64,000 nucleotides of DNA from the NCBI GenBank assembly GCA_016710685.1, contig JADJVC010000002.1, forward strand, positions 62,001 through 126,000, in the 5' to 3' direction. Below, in pieces: positions 1-8,405 of this stretch. The stretch comes from Flavobacteriales bacterium (GTDB lineage Bacteria; Bacteroidota; Bacteroidia; Flavobacteriales_F; PHOS-HE28). The position numbers were made by a program, and so were the translations under genes. The notes beneath the pieces are model-generated. The model was not told where the DNA came from, ran no database searches, and saw only the letters and a list, made by a program, of their open reading frames with translations. Position 1 is the stretch's first letter. The number at the start of each line of letters is the position of its first letter.

Positions 1-1
1 A

Positions 2-142
2 GCTTACGCCATCGGCGAATACAAGCGCAGCTACGTGGTGTTCCGCGGGCTGCCACAACTGAAGCAACGCATTGAACAACTGGAGCGCGAGCTGGCATCC
101 TTGCGCAGTGAAGCCGCTACACACGCGGAAGAGAAATCATGA
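2..142 (+). CDS. lpxD: UDP-3-O-acylglucosamine N-acyltransferase, 3' end only
   Basis: Only the last 46 codons are in the window; the gene begins upstream. The tail reads AYAIGEYKRSYVVFRGLPQL, then a helical Glu/Arg/Leu-rich segment, which is how Bacteroidota LpxD proteins end after the hexapeptide beta-helix. LpxD adds the N-linked hydroxyacyl chain to UDP-3-O-acylglucosamine in lipid A synthesis. Its TGA overlaps the ATG of the lpxC/fabZ gene (ATGA), so the two are translationally coupled. The identity rests on the short tail and on gene order, so it is good but not certain. Confidence 0.75.
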   Translation, partial: AYAIGEYKRSYVVFRGLPQLKQRIEQLERELASLRSEAATHAEEKS

Positions 143-1590
143 GCGACCATCAACACACCCTCAAGGGCGCCGTCACCATCACCGGCGTGGGCCTGCACAC
201 CGGCGAAAAGGTGAACCTCACCCTGAACCCGGCACCCGAAGGCCACGGCTTGAAATTCCAGCGGACCGACATGGAAGGTCAACCCGTGATCGAGGCCGAT
301 GCCGACCTGGTGGTGAGCACCGCACGTGGCACCACGTTGGGCAAGGGCGATGCGAAAGTGAACACCACCGAGCACATCCTCGCAGCGCTCTACGCCATGA
401 ACGTGGACAACTGCCTGATCCAGCTCGATGGCGCCGAAGTGCCCATCATGGACGGCAGCGCATTGAAGTTCGTGGAAGCCATTGAACACGCTGGGTTGCA
501 ACCGCAGGACGCGCCGCGCAACTGGTACGAGTTGAAGGAACCGATCTGGTTCGAGACCGAGGAACGCGGTACCGAAATGCTCGGCGTACCCGCCCCCGGC
601 GGCGAATTCCGCCTTACGGTGATGGTGGACTACAACAGCCCCGTGCTCGGCACCCAGCACGCCAGCATGTACAACAACGGCGAGTTCAAAGCGGAGATCG
701 CGCCCTGCCGCACCTTCGTCTTCCTGCGGGAATTGGAGCAGTTAGCCAAGGCGGGTCTCATCAAGGGCGGCGACCTGGACAATGCCATCGTGCTGGAAGA
801 CCGCGAGGACATCACCAAGGACGACCTGAAGGCGCTGGCGAAAAGCATTGGCCGCGAATACCAGGACGTGGAGATCCGCCGCAACGGCGTGCTGAACACC
901 ACCGATCTGAAATTCCTGAACGAGCCCGCACGGCACAAGCTGCTGGACATCATTGGCGATCTGGCACTGGTGGGCCGGCCGATCAAAGGGCACATCTTGG
1001 CGGCGCGGCCGGGCCATTTCGGCAACACCACGTTCGCCAAGAAGATCAAGGACAAGATCCGCGAGGAGGAAAAGGACCAGAAATTGCGCTTCGACCTCAC
1101 CGCGGAACCGTTGTTCGACATCAATGCCATCACCAAAATGCTGCCGCACCGCTACCCGTTCCTGCTGGTGGACAAAGTGATGACCATGGACGCCACCAGC
1201 ATCGTGGGCGTGAAGAACGTCACCATGAACGAGCCGCAGTTCACCGGCCACTTCCCGGACAACCCGGTAATGCCCGGCGTGCTGCAGGTGGAAGCCATGG
1301 CGCAGGTCGGTGGCATTTTCGCCTTGAGCCAAGTGCCCGATCCGGAACACTACACCACTTACTTCCTGAAAACGGATGCCGTACGCTACCGGCGCAAAGT
1401 GGTGCCGGGAGACACGCTGGTGTTCCGCTTGGAGCTCATCACGCCGATCCGGCGCGGCATCGTACACATGCGCGGCGTGGGCTACGTGAACGGCCAACCC
1501 GCTGTGGAAGCCGAGATGATGGCGCAGATCGCACGCGACAAGGCACCCAAGGAAGAAGCCGCGAAAACCAAGGCCAAAGCGGACGCATGA
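139..1590 (+). CDS. lpxC/fabZ: LpxC/FabZ fusion: UDP-3-O-acyl-GlcNAc deacetylase and 3-hydroxyacyl-ACP dehydratase
   Basis: A 483-residue bifunctional protein. Residues about 8-310 are LpxC, the zinc deacetylase of the committed lipid A step: TTEHILAAL carries the first metal His and the Glu, RHKLLDIIGD carries the second His and the Asp, and RPGHFGN carries the catalytic His. Residues about 325-465 are the FabZ hotdog dehydratase: LPHRYPFLLVD has the catalytic His and MPGVLQVEAMAQ the catalytic Glu. This fusion is characteristic of Bacteroidota and links lipid A to hydroxyacyl-ACP supply. The start overlaps the lpxD stop and the end overlaps the lpxA start, so lpxD-lpxC/fabZ-lpxA form one operon. 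The last 25 residues are Lys/Ala-rich and probably disordered. Confidence 0.97.
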   Translation: MSDHQHTLKGAVTITGVGLHTGEKVNLTLNPAPEGHGLKFQRTDMEGQPVIEADADLVVSTARGTTLGKGDAKVNTTEHILAALYAMNVDNCLIQLDGAEVPIMDGSALKFVEAIEHAGLQPQDAPRNWYELKEPIWFETEERGTEMLGVPAPGGEFRLTVMVDYNSPVLGTQHASMYNNGEFKAEIAPCRTFVFLRELEQLAKAGLIKGGDLDNAIVLEDREDITKDDLKALAKSIGREYQDVEIRRNGVLNTTDLKFLNEPARHKLLDIIGDLALVGRPIKGHILAARPGHFGNTTFAKKIKDKIREEEKDQKLRFDLTAEPLFDINAITKMLPHRYPFLLVDKVMTMDATSIVGVKNVTMNEPQFTGHFPDNPVMPGVLQVEAMAQVGGIFALSQVPDPEHYTTYFLKTDAVRYRRKVVPGDTLVFRLELITPIRRGIVHMRGVGYVNGQPAVEAEMMAQIARDKAPKEEAAKTKAKADA

Positions 1591-2534
1591 GCATTTCCAA
1601 ACTGGCCAGCATCCACCCGGATGCACGCATCGGCAATGACGTTGTGATCGAGCCGTTCACCTCCATCGCGGCGGATGTCTCCATCGGCGACGGCACGTGG
1701 ATCGGCCCCAACGCCTCCATCATGGACGGCGCGCGCATCGGTGCCAACTGCCGCATTTTTCCCGGCGCGGTGATCTCCGCTATTCCGCAAGACCTCAAAT
1801 TCGCCGGCGAAAAAACCACCGCCGAAGTCGGGGATGGCACCACCGTGCGCGAGTGCGTCACCATCAACCGCGGCACCTCCGACCGGCAGCGCACCGCCGT
1901 AGGGAAGAACAGCCTGCTGATGGCCTACGTGCATTTGGCGCACGATTGCTTGGTGGGCGACAACGTGGTGATCGCCAACAGCGTGAACCTTGCTGGGCAC
2001 GTCACCATCGGCGACTGGGCTATTCTGGAAGGCAACGTGGCCGTGCAGCAATTCATCAGCATCGGTGCGCACAGCTTCATCGCCGGGGCATCGCTGGTGC
2101 GCAAGAACGTTCCGCCGTATGTAAAGGCCGCACGCGAACCGCTGAGCTTCGTGGGCGTGAACGTGGTGGGCCTGCGCCGCCGTGGCTTTGCCGATGTGTC
2201 CGTTACCCGCATCGAGGACATCTACCGCGAGATCTTCGTACGCAACGCCAACCTCGAACGCGCCGTACAGAATGTGGAACAGCAATTTCCCCAAGGCGAG
2301 GAACGCGAATTGATCCTCACCTTCATCCGCAATAGCCCTAAAGGCATCATGCGTGGGCTGGGTTTTGAGCAGAATACAGTTTCCGGTTCTGTTCCAATAG
2401 CTCCAATGCCCAGGGATCCTGATTCGACACGGCGCTTCGCCTCCGGCGGCGGGCGGGGCAGGAAAAAGAAGGGGGAGAGGAGAGCGCCCCCGAGGCGCCC
2501 AGGCGCGGGGTTATTTATAAGCGGCTCCAAATAA
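1587..2534 (+). CDS. lpxA: acyl-[ACP]--UDP-GlcNAc O-acyltransferase with a run-on C terminus
   Basis: LpxA performs the first lipid A step, moving a hydroxyacyl chain from ACP to UDP-GlcNAc. The left-handed beta-helix hexapeptides fill residues 1-190; the catalytic His lies in AYVHLAHDC; the alpha-helical C-terminal domain ends with TFIRNSPKGIMRG, the normal family terminus near residue 257. The frame then continues for about 55 residues rich in Gly, Arg and Lys (RGRKKKGERRAPPRR), giving 315 residues instead of about 260. That tail looks like translated intergenic DNA after loss of the native stop, whether real or an assembly indel. The ATG overlaps the lpxC/fabZ stop. Confidence 0.95.
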   Translation: MSISKLASIHPDARIGNDVVIEPFTSIAADVSIGDGTWIGPNASIMDGARIGANCRIFPGAVISAIPQDLKFAGEKTTAEVGDGTTVRECVTINRGTSDRQRTAVGKNSLLMAYVHLAHDCLVGDNVVIANSVNLAGHVTIGDWAILEGNVAVQQFISIGAHSFIAGASLVRKNVPPYVKAAREPLSFVGVNVVGLRRRGFADVSVTRIEDIYREIFVRNANLERAVQNVEQQFPQGEERELILTFIRNSPKGIMRGLGFEQNTVSGSVPIAPMPRDPDSTRRFASGGGRGRKKKGERRAPPRRPGAGLFISGSK

Positions 2535-2545
2535 ATCAAACGGGC

Positions 2546-3139
2546 ATGCGCGTCACCTTAAGCGACGTTGCAAAGCAGTTCGCCCGCGAGAAAGTTTTTA
2601 CCGGTGTTGACCATGTGTTCGAAGCAGGCAGCCGCACCGCGTTGCTCGGCCCCAACGGAAGCGGAAAAAGCACCCTGCTACAAGTGGTGGCTGGCGCGTT
2701 GGTGCCCACCAAAGGCACCGTGGAACATGCGCTTGGTGGAAGCTCGTTGCAGCAGGAGCAGGTGTACCGGCACGTGAGCATCGCGGCCCCATACCTCGAC
2801 CTCTACGAAGATCTCTCGTTGCGCGAAACGTTGGAGACCCATGCGCGCTTCAAGCCTTTTCTGGCGGGGGAAACACCTGCATCCGTAGCCAAAACAGCGT
2901 TCTTGGAAAAGCACTTGGAAAAGCCCGTGAGCAACTTCAGCAGCGGCATGAAGCAGCGCCTGAAGCTCGCGCTCGCGATCCTCAGCGATACGCCGCTCCT
3001 CGACGCGGAAGGCATCGCTTGGTACCGCGAGCTGTTGCTGGCCAACTTGGATGGCCGAACGTTGTTAGTGGCAAGTAACCGGCAGGCGGAAGAGACTTTT
3101 GCTTGTGTGGCTTCGGTGGAAGTGGTGAAGTGGAAGTAG
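2546..3139 (+). CDS. ABC transporter ATP-binding protein with a damaged Walker B / D-loop
   Basis: A 197-residue single nucleotide-binding domain. Walker A is GPNGSGKST (residues 35-43) and the signature is FSSGMKQRLKL (131-141). Where Walker B, the catalytic Glu and the D-loop belong, the protein runs ILSDTPLLDAEGIAWY; a normal protein would read close to LLDEPTSNLDAEG. About seven residues are missing between two Leu-Asp pairs, as expected from a 21-bp deletion between CTCGAC direct repeats. No permease is adjacent. It follows lpxA by 11 bp, so the two may be co-transcribed. The protein as written should bind ATP but hydrolyse it poorly or not at all. Confidence 0.85.
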   Translation: MRVTLSDVAKQFAREKVFTGVDHVFEAGSRTALLGPNGSGKSTLLQVVAGALVPTKGTVEHALGGSSLQQEQVYRHVSIAAPYLDLYEDLSLRETLETHARFKPFLAGETPASVAKTAFLEKHLEKPVSNFSSGMKQRLKLALAILSDTPLLDAEGIAWYRELLLANLDGRTLLVASNRQAEETFACVASVEVVKWK

Positions 3140-3141
3140 CC

Positions 3142-3708
3142 TCACCCTCCCGCCCGCATCGGCTCCAGCACCTTCGCCCAGCGTTGAATGCCGTTGAACA
3201 TTCCGGTTGCCCCTTTCGCGAGCACGTCATTGGGTTGGAACACGCCGTCTTCGCCGATGAACTTTGCAAAGAAGGGGATGGGCAGCTCGCCTGCTACCGT
3301 GAGCCTGACTGCGCTAAGCACGGGCTTCAGTACTTGCGTGGCACGCAGGCCGCCGCTTACGCCACCGTAGCTCACGAGGCCCAGTGGTTTGAGCGCCCAT
3401 TCCTGAAAAAGGAAGTCTATCGCATTCTTCAGCGGAGCGGTGTAGCCGAAGTTGTATTCCGGCATCACGAAAATGAACGCGTCGGCGGCATCCACGGTGG
3501 CGCTCCAGGCCTTGGTATGCGCGTGTTTGTATTGCTTCAAGCGCGGGTGGTCCGGCTCATCCAAGAACGGCAGGTTGATGGCAGCGAGGTCCAGCAGTTC
3601 CACTTCAAATGCGCCGTGTGCCTTGGCGGCGTCCACGATCCATTGGGCCACAGCGGGGCCTTTGCGTCCTTCGCGTGTGCTGGCGAGAATGATCTTGAGT
3701 TTCAACAT
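3142..3708 (-). CDS. NADPH-dependent FMN reductase family protein
   Basis: A 188-residue flavodoxin-like oxidoreductase of the NADPH-dependent FMN reductase (SsuE/YieF) family, expected to be a soluble quinone, azo or chromate reductase using FMN. LASTREGRKG near the N terminus is the phosphate-binding loop; PEYNFGYTAPLKNAIDF (about residues 80-96) is the family motif at the flavin; SYGGVSGGLRA follows. It converges with the upstream ABC gene, with only two bases between the stops. Its upstream region (3709-3963) holds the first heptamer/octamer repeat block. The natural substrate cannot be told from sequence. Confidence 0.9.
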   Translation of the reverse strand: MLKLKIILASTREGRKGPAVAQWIVDAAKAHGAFEVELLDLAAINLPFLDEPDHPRLKQYKHAHTKAWSATVDAADAFIFVMPEYNFGYTAPLKNAIDFLFQEWALKPLGLVSYGGVSGGLRATQVLKPVLSAVRLTVAGELPIPFFAKFIGEDGVFQPNDVLAKGATGMFNGIQRWAKVLEPMRAGG

Positions 3709-3788
3709 GGGGGTAAAGTTCGGTTACGCCAAGCAAGGTGAGCAGACAATCTCCGGTAAAACTGAAGCTGCGCTGCAACGGCCAATCT

Positions 3789-3914
3789 CGACTCAAGACT
3801 GAAGACTCGACTCACGACTCAGACTGAAGACTGAAGACTCAAGACCAAGACTCACGACTCAAGACTCAAGACTCACGACTTTTCTCAGTGTCCTCTGTGC
3901 CTTTGTGGTGAAAA
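3789..3914 (+). repeat. GACTCnn heptamer array followed by CTCTGTGN octamers
   Basis: About twelve copies of a 7-bp unit (GACTCAA, GACTGAA, GACTCAC, GACTCGA) fill 3789-3880, with a few off-register units. The block runs directly into three units of an 8-bp repeat (CTCAGTGT, CTCTGTGC, CTTTGTGG) that ends in TGAAAA at 3914. It lies between the divergent flavin reductase and efp genes, ending 49 bp before the efp start. Related blocks occur at 5530, 11894, 52195 and 59833. Confidence 0.9.
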
Positions 3915-3963
3915 TTCTCCATTTCTCCCATACCCCTACCTTCGCGCCCCAATTTCCTACCCC

Positions 3964-4527
3964 ATGGCCAACACCGGCGACATCAGCATCGGCTCCTACA
4001 TCCGCTTCAACGGCGACATCTGCCAGATGGTGGAGTGGCAACACCGCACGCCCGGCAACCTGCGCGCTTTCTACCAGGGCAAGATGCGCAACCTGCGCAA
4101 CGGCAAGCTGAACGAGCACCGCTTCCGCAGCGGCGAGCCGATGGAACTGTTGCGCGTGGAGATCCGCGACATGCAATACCTCTACCGCGAAGGCGAGTTT
4201 TTGGTGTGCATGGACCCGAGCAACTACGAGCAGTCCCACATCCCCGTTGAATTGTTCGGCGATGCCATGGGCCTGATGAAGGAAGAGATGACGGTGCAGG
4301 TGGGCTTTGAGAGCGACATCCCCATCATGGCGCGCCCGCCGAAGATCGTTGAACTGGAGGTGACATACACGGAGACGGCAGTGAAAGGCGACACCAGCAA
4401 CAAGGTGATGAAGTCCGCCACGCTGGAGACCGGGAGGGAGATCAATGTGCCCAGCTTCGTGGAGATCGGCACGGTGATCCGTATCGACACCGAGACCGCC
4501 AGTTATATGGACCGGGTTAAGAAGTAA
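3964..4527 (+). CDS. efp: elongation factor P, tip residue Asn rather than Lys
   Basis: A 187-residue three-domain EF-P, which enters the ribosomal E site and relieves stalling at polyproline. Length and the C-terminal YTETAVKGDTSNKVMKSATLETG / NVPSFVEIGTVIRIDT blocks are standard. The domain I loop that reaches the peptidyl-transferase centre reads QHRTPGNLRAFYQGKMRN; aligned to the usual VKPGKGxAF loop, the modified Lys34 position is Asn32 (codon 4057-4059). EF-P here would therefore need no lysylation, or use an unknown route. A TACCTTCG box (3947-3954) resembling a -7 element lies 9 bp before the ATG. The lpxD-like gene follows from its own promoter. Confidence 0.95.
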   Translation: MANTGDISIGSYIRFNGDICQMVEWQHRTPGNLRAFYQGKMRNLRNGKLNEHRFRSGEPMELLRVEIRDMQYLYREGEFLVCMDPSNYEQSHIPVELFGDAMGLMKEEMTVQVGFESDIPIMARPPKIVELEVTYTETAVKGDTSNKVMKSATLETGREINVPSFVEIGTVIRIDTETASYMDRVKK

Positions 4528-4540
4528 CCTTGAGCGGCTT

Positions 4541-4570
4541 TTTGAGGCATGCGTTGTGCGGCTACCTTTA
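4541..4570 (+). promoter_or_regulatory. Bacteroidota-type promoter of the second lpxD-like gene
   Basis: TTTG at 4541-4544 (preceded by more T) and TACCTTTA at 4563-4570 are separated by 18 bp. This fits the Bacteroidota sigma-A pattern of TTTG, 17-23 bp, TAnnTTTG, with a final A instead of G. The ATG begins 10 bp after the -7 box, so the leader would be very short. Confidence 0.6.
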
Positions 4571-4580
4571 GCGCGCCGCC

Positions 4581-5507
4581 ATGGACTTGGACCAACCACA
4601 TTCCGTCACTGAAGTCGCTAAGCTGATCGGTGCGCGGGTGGAAGGGAATTCCGCCCGGCTCGTCACCGGCATCAACGAGATCAACCGTGTGCGCGTGGGC
4701 GATCTGATGTTCGTGGACCATCCGAAGTACTACGCCAAAGCGTTGAACAGCGCGGCCACCACCATCCTCATCGACAAGGCCGACGTGGAGATCCCTGAAG
4801 GCAAAGCGATCCTCATCAGCGATGACCCGTGCCGTGATTACAACACATTGGTGCGGCATTTCATGGCACCTTTCGCTTGGACTGCGGAAGGACCCGCCAT
4901 CGGTTCGGACACTTTCGTACATCCCACGGTGGTCGTTGGCACCAATGTGCGCATCGGCAGCGGATGCACCATTATGCCGGGCGTGGTGCTTTATCCGAAC
5001 ACGATCATCGGCGACCGCGTTATCATCCACGCCAACGCCGTGATCGGTGGCGACGGCTTCTACTACAAGAAGCGCGCCGGCGGCTACGAGAAAATGGTGA
5101 CGGCCGGCTGCGTGGTGATCGAAGACGACGTGGAGATCGGCGCGCTGAGCAGCATAGACCGTGGCGTTAGCGCGGACACGCGGATCGGCGCGGGCACCAA
5201 GATCGATAACCATGTGCAAGTAGGCCACGACACGTTGATCGGCAAGCATTGCTTGATCGCGTCTCAGGTCGGCATCAGCGGCGCGTGCGTCATCGGTGAC
5301 AACGTAACGCTATGGGGCCAAGTGGGCGTGCCCAGCAAGATCACCATCGGCGATGGCGCAACCGTGTTGGGCCAAAGCGGCCTCATCGGGGATGTCGAAG
5401 CCGGGAAAACGTACTTCGGTTCGCCCGCCGGGGATTGGAAACAGAAAATGCGCGAAGTAGCCAGCCTAAGTCGTTTACCGGACATGATTAAAAACCGCAA
5501 AGAGTGA
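4581..5507 (+). CDS. LpxD-like UDP-3-O-acylglucosamine N-acyltransferase paralogue
   Basis: A 308-residue acyltransferase. Residues 1-95 form the LpxD N-terminal uridine-binding domain (GDLMFVDHPKYYAKAL); from about 105 the hexapeptide beta-helix begins (IGSDTFVHPTVVVGTNVRIG) and holds IHANAVIGGDGFYY and the HVQVGHDTLIG segment with the His-containing active-site loop. The C terminus ends in a short helix. It is shorter than classical LpxD (about 340) and is the second LpxD-type gene here. Such a paralogue near efp is common in Bacteroidota, but its acceptor is not established. It may add a different acyl group or act on another nucleotide sugar. Confidence 0.85.
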   Translation: MDLDQPHSVTEVAKLIGARVEGNSARLVTGINEINRVRVGDLMFVDHPKYYAKALNSAATTILIDKADVEIPEGKAILISDDPCRDYNTLVRHFMAPFAWTAEGPAIGSDTFVHPTVVVGTNVRIGSGCTIMPGVVLYPNTIIGDRVIIHANAVIGGDGFYYKKRAGGYEKMVTAGCVVIEDDVEIGALSSIDRGVSADTRIGAGTKIDNHVQVGHDTLIGKHCLIASQVGISGACVIGDNVTLWGQVGVPSKITIGDGATVLGQSGLIGDVEAGKTYFGSPAGDWKQKMREVASLSRLPDMIKNRKE

Positions 5508-5529
5508 ATTGGTGATCGGTTGTATTTCT

Positions 5530-5679
5530 GGTACCGGGTACCGGGTATCGGGTACAGGGTACTGCCGACTCCCGACTCCCGACTCCCGACTCCCGACTAA
5601 TTACTCTTCTCAGCGCCTCAGCGCCTCAGCGTCTCCGCGTCAAAAACCTCCCGACTCTCCTCTGTGCCTCTGTGGTGAA
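5530..5679 (+). repeat. GGGTACC and GACTCCC heptamers plus two octamer blocks
   Basis: The intergenic region before the SpoIIE gene holds four repeat blocks in a row: five units of GGGTACC-type heptamer (5530-5565), four units of GACTCCC (5567-5598), octamers CTCAGCGC/CTCAGCGT/CTCCGCGT ending in CAAAA (5608-5645), and CTCTGTGC CTCTGTGG TGAA (5659-5679). The last block ends 14 bp before the next start codon. Confidence 0.9.
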
Positions 5680-5693
5680 CCCCTCCTGCCTCA

Positions 5694-6914
5694 ATGACCC
5701 GCCTCGACCGTCTCACCGAACGCTTGAACTTGAAAGAGTTCCAGTTGCGCGCGTTGCTGGACCTCACCAAGGCCATCAACAACAACGTGCCGGATGCGGA
5801 ATTGCTGAAGCTCTATGCGGGCATCATGCACGATGAGCTGGGCATCACGCGGATCTTGCTTTATGAGAACGACGGCACGTGGCGGCTCACGCATGCCTAC
5901 GGCGCGGATGGCGTGGCCCGCCCCGATGCCGCCGCTTTGATCGAAACCTGCAAGGACATCACCTTCATCGGCGGTGATTCCGGCTTAGGCGTGGACTTCT
6001 TCGATATCGCCGTTCCCGTGTACCACCGCGACAAGCCGTTGGCGCTGCTGCTCATTGGCGACTTGGACGACGAAGAGCAGCGGATGAGCCCTACGGTGAA
6101 GCACCTCAACTTCATCCAAACGCTCACCAACCTCATCGTTGTGGCGCAGGAAAATCGCCGTTTCGCGGCGCGCGCCTTGGCACAGGAACGCGACAAACGG
6201 GAGTTGGAACTCGCTGCGGAAATGCAGCAGATGCTGGTGCCTCGGGACCTGCCCACGGAAGGCCGCATACAGGCCGCAGCCTGGTACCAGCCCCACCAGG
6301 AAGTGGGCGGCGATTATTACGACGTGTTCAAGACCGGTCCGGACCAATACGTGGTATGCGTAGCGGACGTTAGCGGAAAAGGCATTCCCGCCGCGTTGCT
6401 GATGTCGAACTTCCAAGCCACGTTGCGTGCCATGCTGCAGAATGAGCAGGAAAGCCTCGATACGTTGGTGGCGGACCTCAATGCGAATGTGATGGAACGG
6501 GCGCGCGGGGAACGGTTCATCACGCTGTTCATCGCACGAGCGGACTTGGCCAAAAGCGAGCTTACATACGTGAACGCGGGCCACAACCCGCCCATGCTGT
6601 TGCGTGATGGCGTGGTGGAGGAACTTTCCTCGGGCTGCATAGCCCTGGGCATGCTGCCCGAACTGCCCTTCGTGCAACAAGGCAAGGCCGATCTGCACGG
6701 TGCAACACTGCTTTGTTATACTGATGGATTGGTTGAGCAAGAAGATTCACAAGGCAACGACCTCGGCACCGGCGTAGTGAAAAAGCACTTGGAATTACTG
6801 GCCTCCAGCGGCCCCCGCGCGGTGAACGATGCACTGATCGCCACGTTCGAGGCCCATCGCAGCGGCCTGCCGTATTTGGATGATATTGCGTTGTTGACCT
6901 GCCGGTTCAGGTGA
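5694..6914 (+). CDS. GAF-like / SpoIIE (PP2C-type) serine phosphatase
   Basis: A 406-residue soluble regulator. Residues 1-155 form a GAF-like sensor region; a short helical linker (LAQERDKRELELAAEMQQML) leads to a SpoIIE/RsbU phosphatase domain at about 190-406 with EVGGDYYDVF, ADVSGKGIPAALLM, YVNAGHNPPMLL, CYTDGLVE and DDIALL, which supply the metal-binding aspartates. Such proteins dephosphorylate anti-sigma-factor antagonists in partner-switching pathways. No STAS antagonist or HATPase kinase is adjacent, so its partner is elsewhere. It converges on the O-antigen ligase gene. Confidence 0.93.
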   Translation: MTRLDRLTERLNLKEFQLRALLDLTKAINNNVPDAELLKLYAGIMHDELGITRILLYENDGTWRLTHAYGADGVARPDAAALIETCKDITFIGGDSGLGVDFFDIAVPVYHRDKPLALLLIGDLDDEEQRMSPTVKHLNFIQTLTNLIVVAQENRRFAARALAQERDKRELELAAEMQQMLVPRDLPTEGRIQAAAWYQPHQEVGGDYYDVFKTGPDQYVVCVADVSGKGIPAALLMSNFQATLRAMLQNEQESLDTLVADLNANVMERARGERFITLFIARADLAKSELTYVNAGHNPPMLLRDGVVEELSSGCIALGMLPELPFVQQGKADLHGATLLCYTDGLVEQEDSQGNDLGTGVVKKHLELLASSGPRAVNDALIATFEAHRSGLPYLDDIALLTCRFR

Positions 6915-6918
6915 GGAA

Positions 6919-6970
6919 CGGTTGTTAGTTGTCAGGCTTAAGATGGTCAGCCTGTCAACTAAGAACTAAC
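6919..6970. repeat. inverted GTTGTCA heptamer hairpin between convergent genes
   Basis: The left arm reads GTTGTTA GTTGTCA GGCT and the right arm AGCC TGTCAAC TAAGAAC TAACC, around a 10-bp loop. The arms pair imperfectly. The element fills the whole gap between the SpoIIE gene and the O-antigen ligase gene and overlaps the stop of the latter, so it may act as a bidirectional terminator. Confidence 0.75.
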
Positions 6971-8402
6971 CCTCCAGCTCCTTCAACCTGGGAAACTCCA
7001 GATCCAACATCACGATCATTGCCGTGAAACCCCAGAACGGCACGCTGGCTTTGTCCAAGTCGAGGTAATTGTTCAGCGCACCGTGGACGAAATAGGTGAC
7101 GAGGCCGAGGAAAGCAGCACCGACGATCCGTCGTTCAACACCTGGTGGCAAGCGCGACCAAAGGCGGATCGCGGTTAAGGAGACCACGCCCACCAGTGCG
7201 ATCACCAACAACAGCCCCGGCACACCTTGTTCGGCGAGCGGGCCCAAATATTCGCTGTGGGAGTTGCCGTTCAATCCGAAGTTGGTGCTGATGATGGTGC
7301 GGTCGCGCGCGGCTTGGAAGGGCGCGTATTGGAACATGTAGGTGCCGGGTCCCCAACCTGTAATGGGGCGCTGTTCGAACATGCGCAACGCGGAATTCCA
7401 GCGGTTGATGCGTTCCAAGTTGCTGGCATCCGAGCTGATGTTGCTGATCGAGCTGACATGCTGCGCCAGGTCATCGTTGCTTTCGGTGCGGTTGCTTTCC
7501 AGCGCTATCGTTAGCTGCTCCATGTTCGCATAAGCCACGATCCCCGCCATAGCCGCCACGGAAAAGATAGCCCACGCCGGGATCCGCATGCGCAGTATGG
7601 CGAACACGCCGGCGGCCACCGCAACACCCACCCATGCCGCGCGGGTGTAGGAAAACAGGATGCCCGCCAGCAGGATCGAAAGAGCGAAGAACGCCGCTGT
7701 CTTGCGGGCGAACGAATACGTGGGCATGGAGACCGCGGTGAGTGCGAAAGGCAGGAAAAAGGCGAGAATGGCACCATAACTGGTGTGGTCCTTGAAGAAC
7801 GGTTCCATCACCCAGTGGGCGGGGTCTTCCGCGAAGCGATAACCGGCATGGCGGATCAACGTGTAGCACACCACGATGCACAACCCCCCGAGATACAGCC
7901 AGAAGAAACGGTGCATGTTGCGCTTGTCGGCGAAGAGCCGCGTGGCCAGGAAATACATGGTGGAAACGAACCAGAGCCGCGCCAGCAGGTATTTCCCGGA
8001 GACCAGCACCATGCTGCTGGGCGCTACGCAAATGGCCATCCATGCCAATTGGGCCAGAATGACCAGCGTAACCGGGTGTCGCCACACGCGTGGATCGATA
8101 GCGTCCCGCTCAAGGGTCAGCTTCAGGATGAACAAAGCCATCAACGCCACCATCAACGGTTCGGTGGGCAGCGAAATGCCTATGCCGCCCAGGTCCAGCT
8201 GTTCCAAGTTGATGGAAAGCGGCGTGGCGAAGACGATGAAGAGCAACACTTTGTCCGGTGTCACCAACAAGGCCCAAGCCGCCAATAGCGCCAAGGGAAG
8301 CAGGTTCAGCCAATAGAATTCATGCGCGGTCAGCAAGGCGTTCACCAGCACAAAGGCCACGCAGACTGCGGGCACCCACCAGGAACGGATCGCGCGGCCC
8401 AT
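6966..8402 (-). CDS. O-antigen ligase / polymerase family (Wzy_C) membrane protein
   Basis: A 478-residue integral inner-membrane protein with about eleven predicted hydrophobic segments. The large periplasmic loop (about 300-400) has the Wzy_C/WaaL-type sequence PITGWGPGTYMFQYA and NGNSHSEYLGPLAEQG, where the Arg/His residues characteristic of O-antigen ligases sit. It should either polymerise repeat units or ligate glycan to lipid A core or another carrier. It is last in a minus-strand run after two Wzz-like genes and a flippase, supporting a surface polysaccharide role. Ligase and polymerase cannot be separated by sequence. Confidence 0.88.
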   Translation of the reverse strand: MGRAIRSWWVPAVCVAFVLVNALLTAHEFYWLNLLPLALLAAWALLVTPDKVLLFIVFATPLSINLEQLDLGGIGISLPTEPLMVALMALFILKLTLERDAIDPRVWRHPVTLVILAQLAWMAICVAPSSMVLVSGKYLLARLWFVSTMYFLATRLFADKRNMHRFFWLYLGGLCIVVCYTLIRHAGYRFAEDPAHWVMEPFFKDHTSYGAILAFFLPFALTAVSMPTYSFARKTAAFFALSILLAGILFSYTRAAWVGVAVAAGVFAILRMRIPAWAIFSVAAMAGIVAYANMEQLTIALESNRTESNDDLAQHVSSISNISSDASNLERINRWNSALRMFEQRPITGWGPGTYMFQYAPFQAARDRTIISTNFGLNGNSHSEYLGPLAEQGVPGLLLVIALVGVVSLTAIRLWSRLPPGVERRIVGAAFLGLVTYFVHGALNNYLDLDKASVPFWGFTAMIVMLDLEFPRLKELEG

Positions 8403-8405
8403 CGC

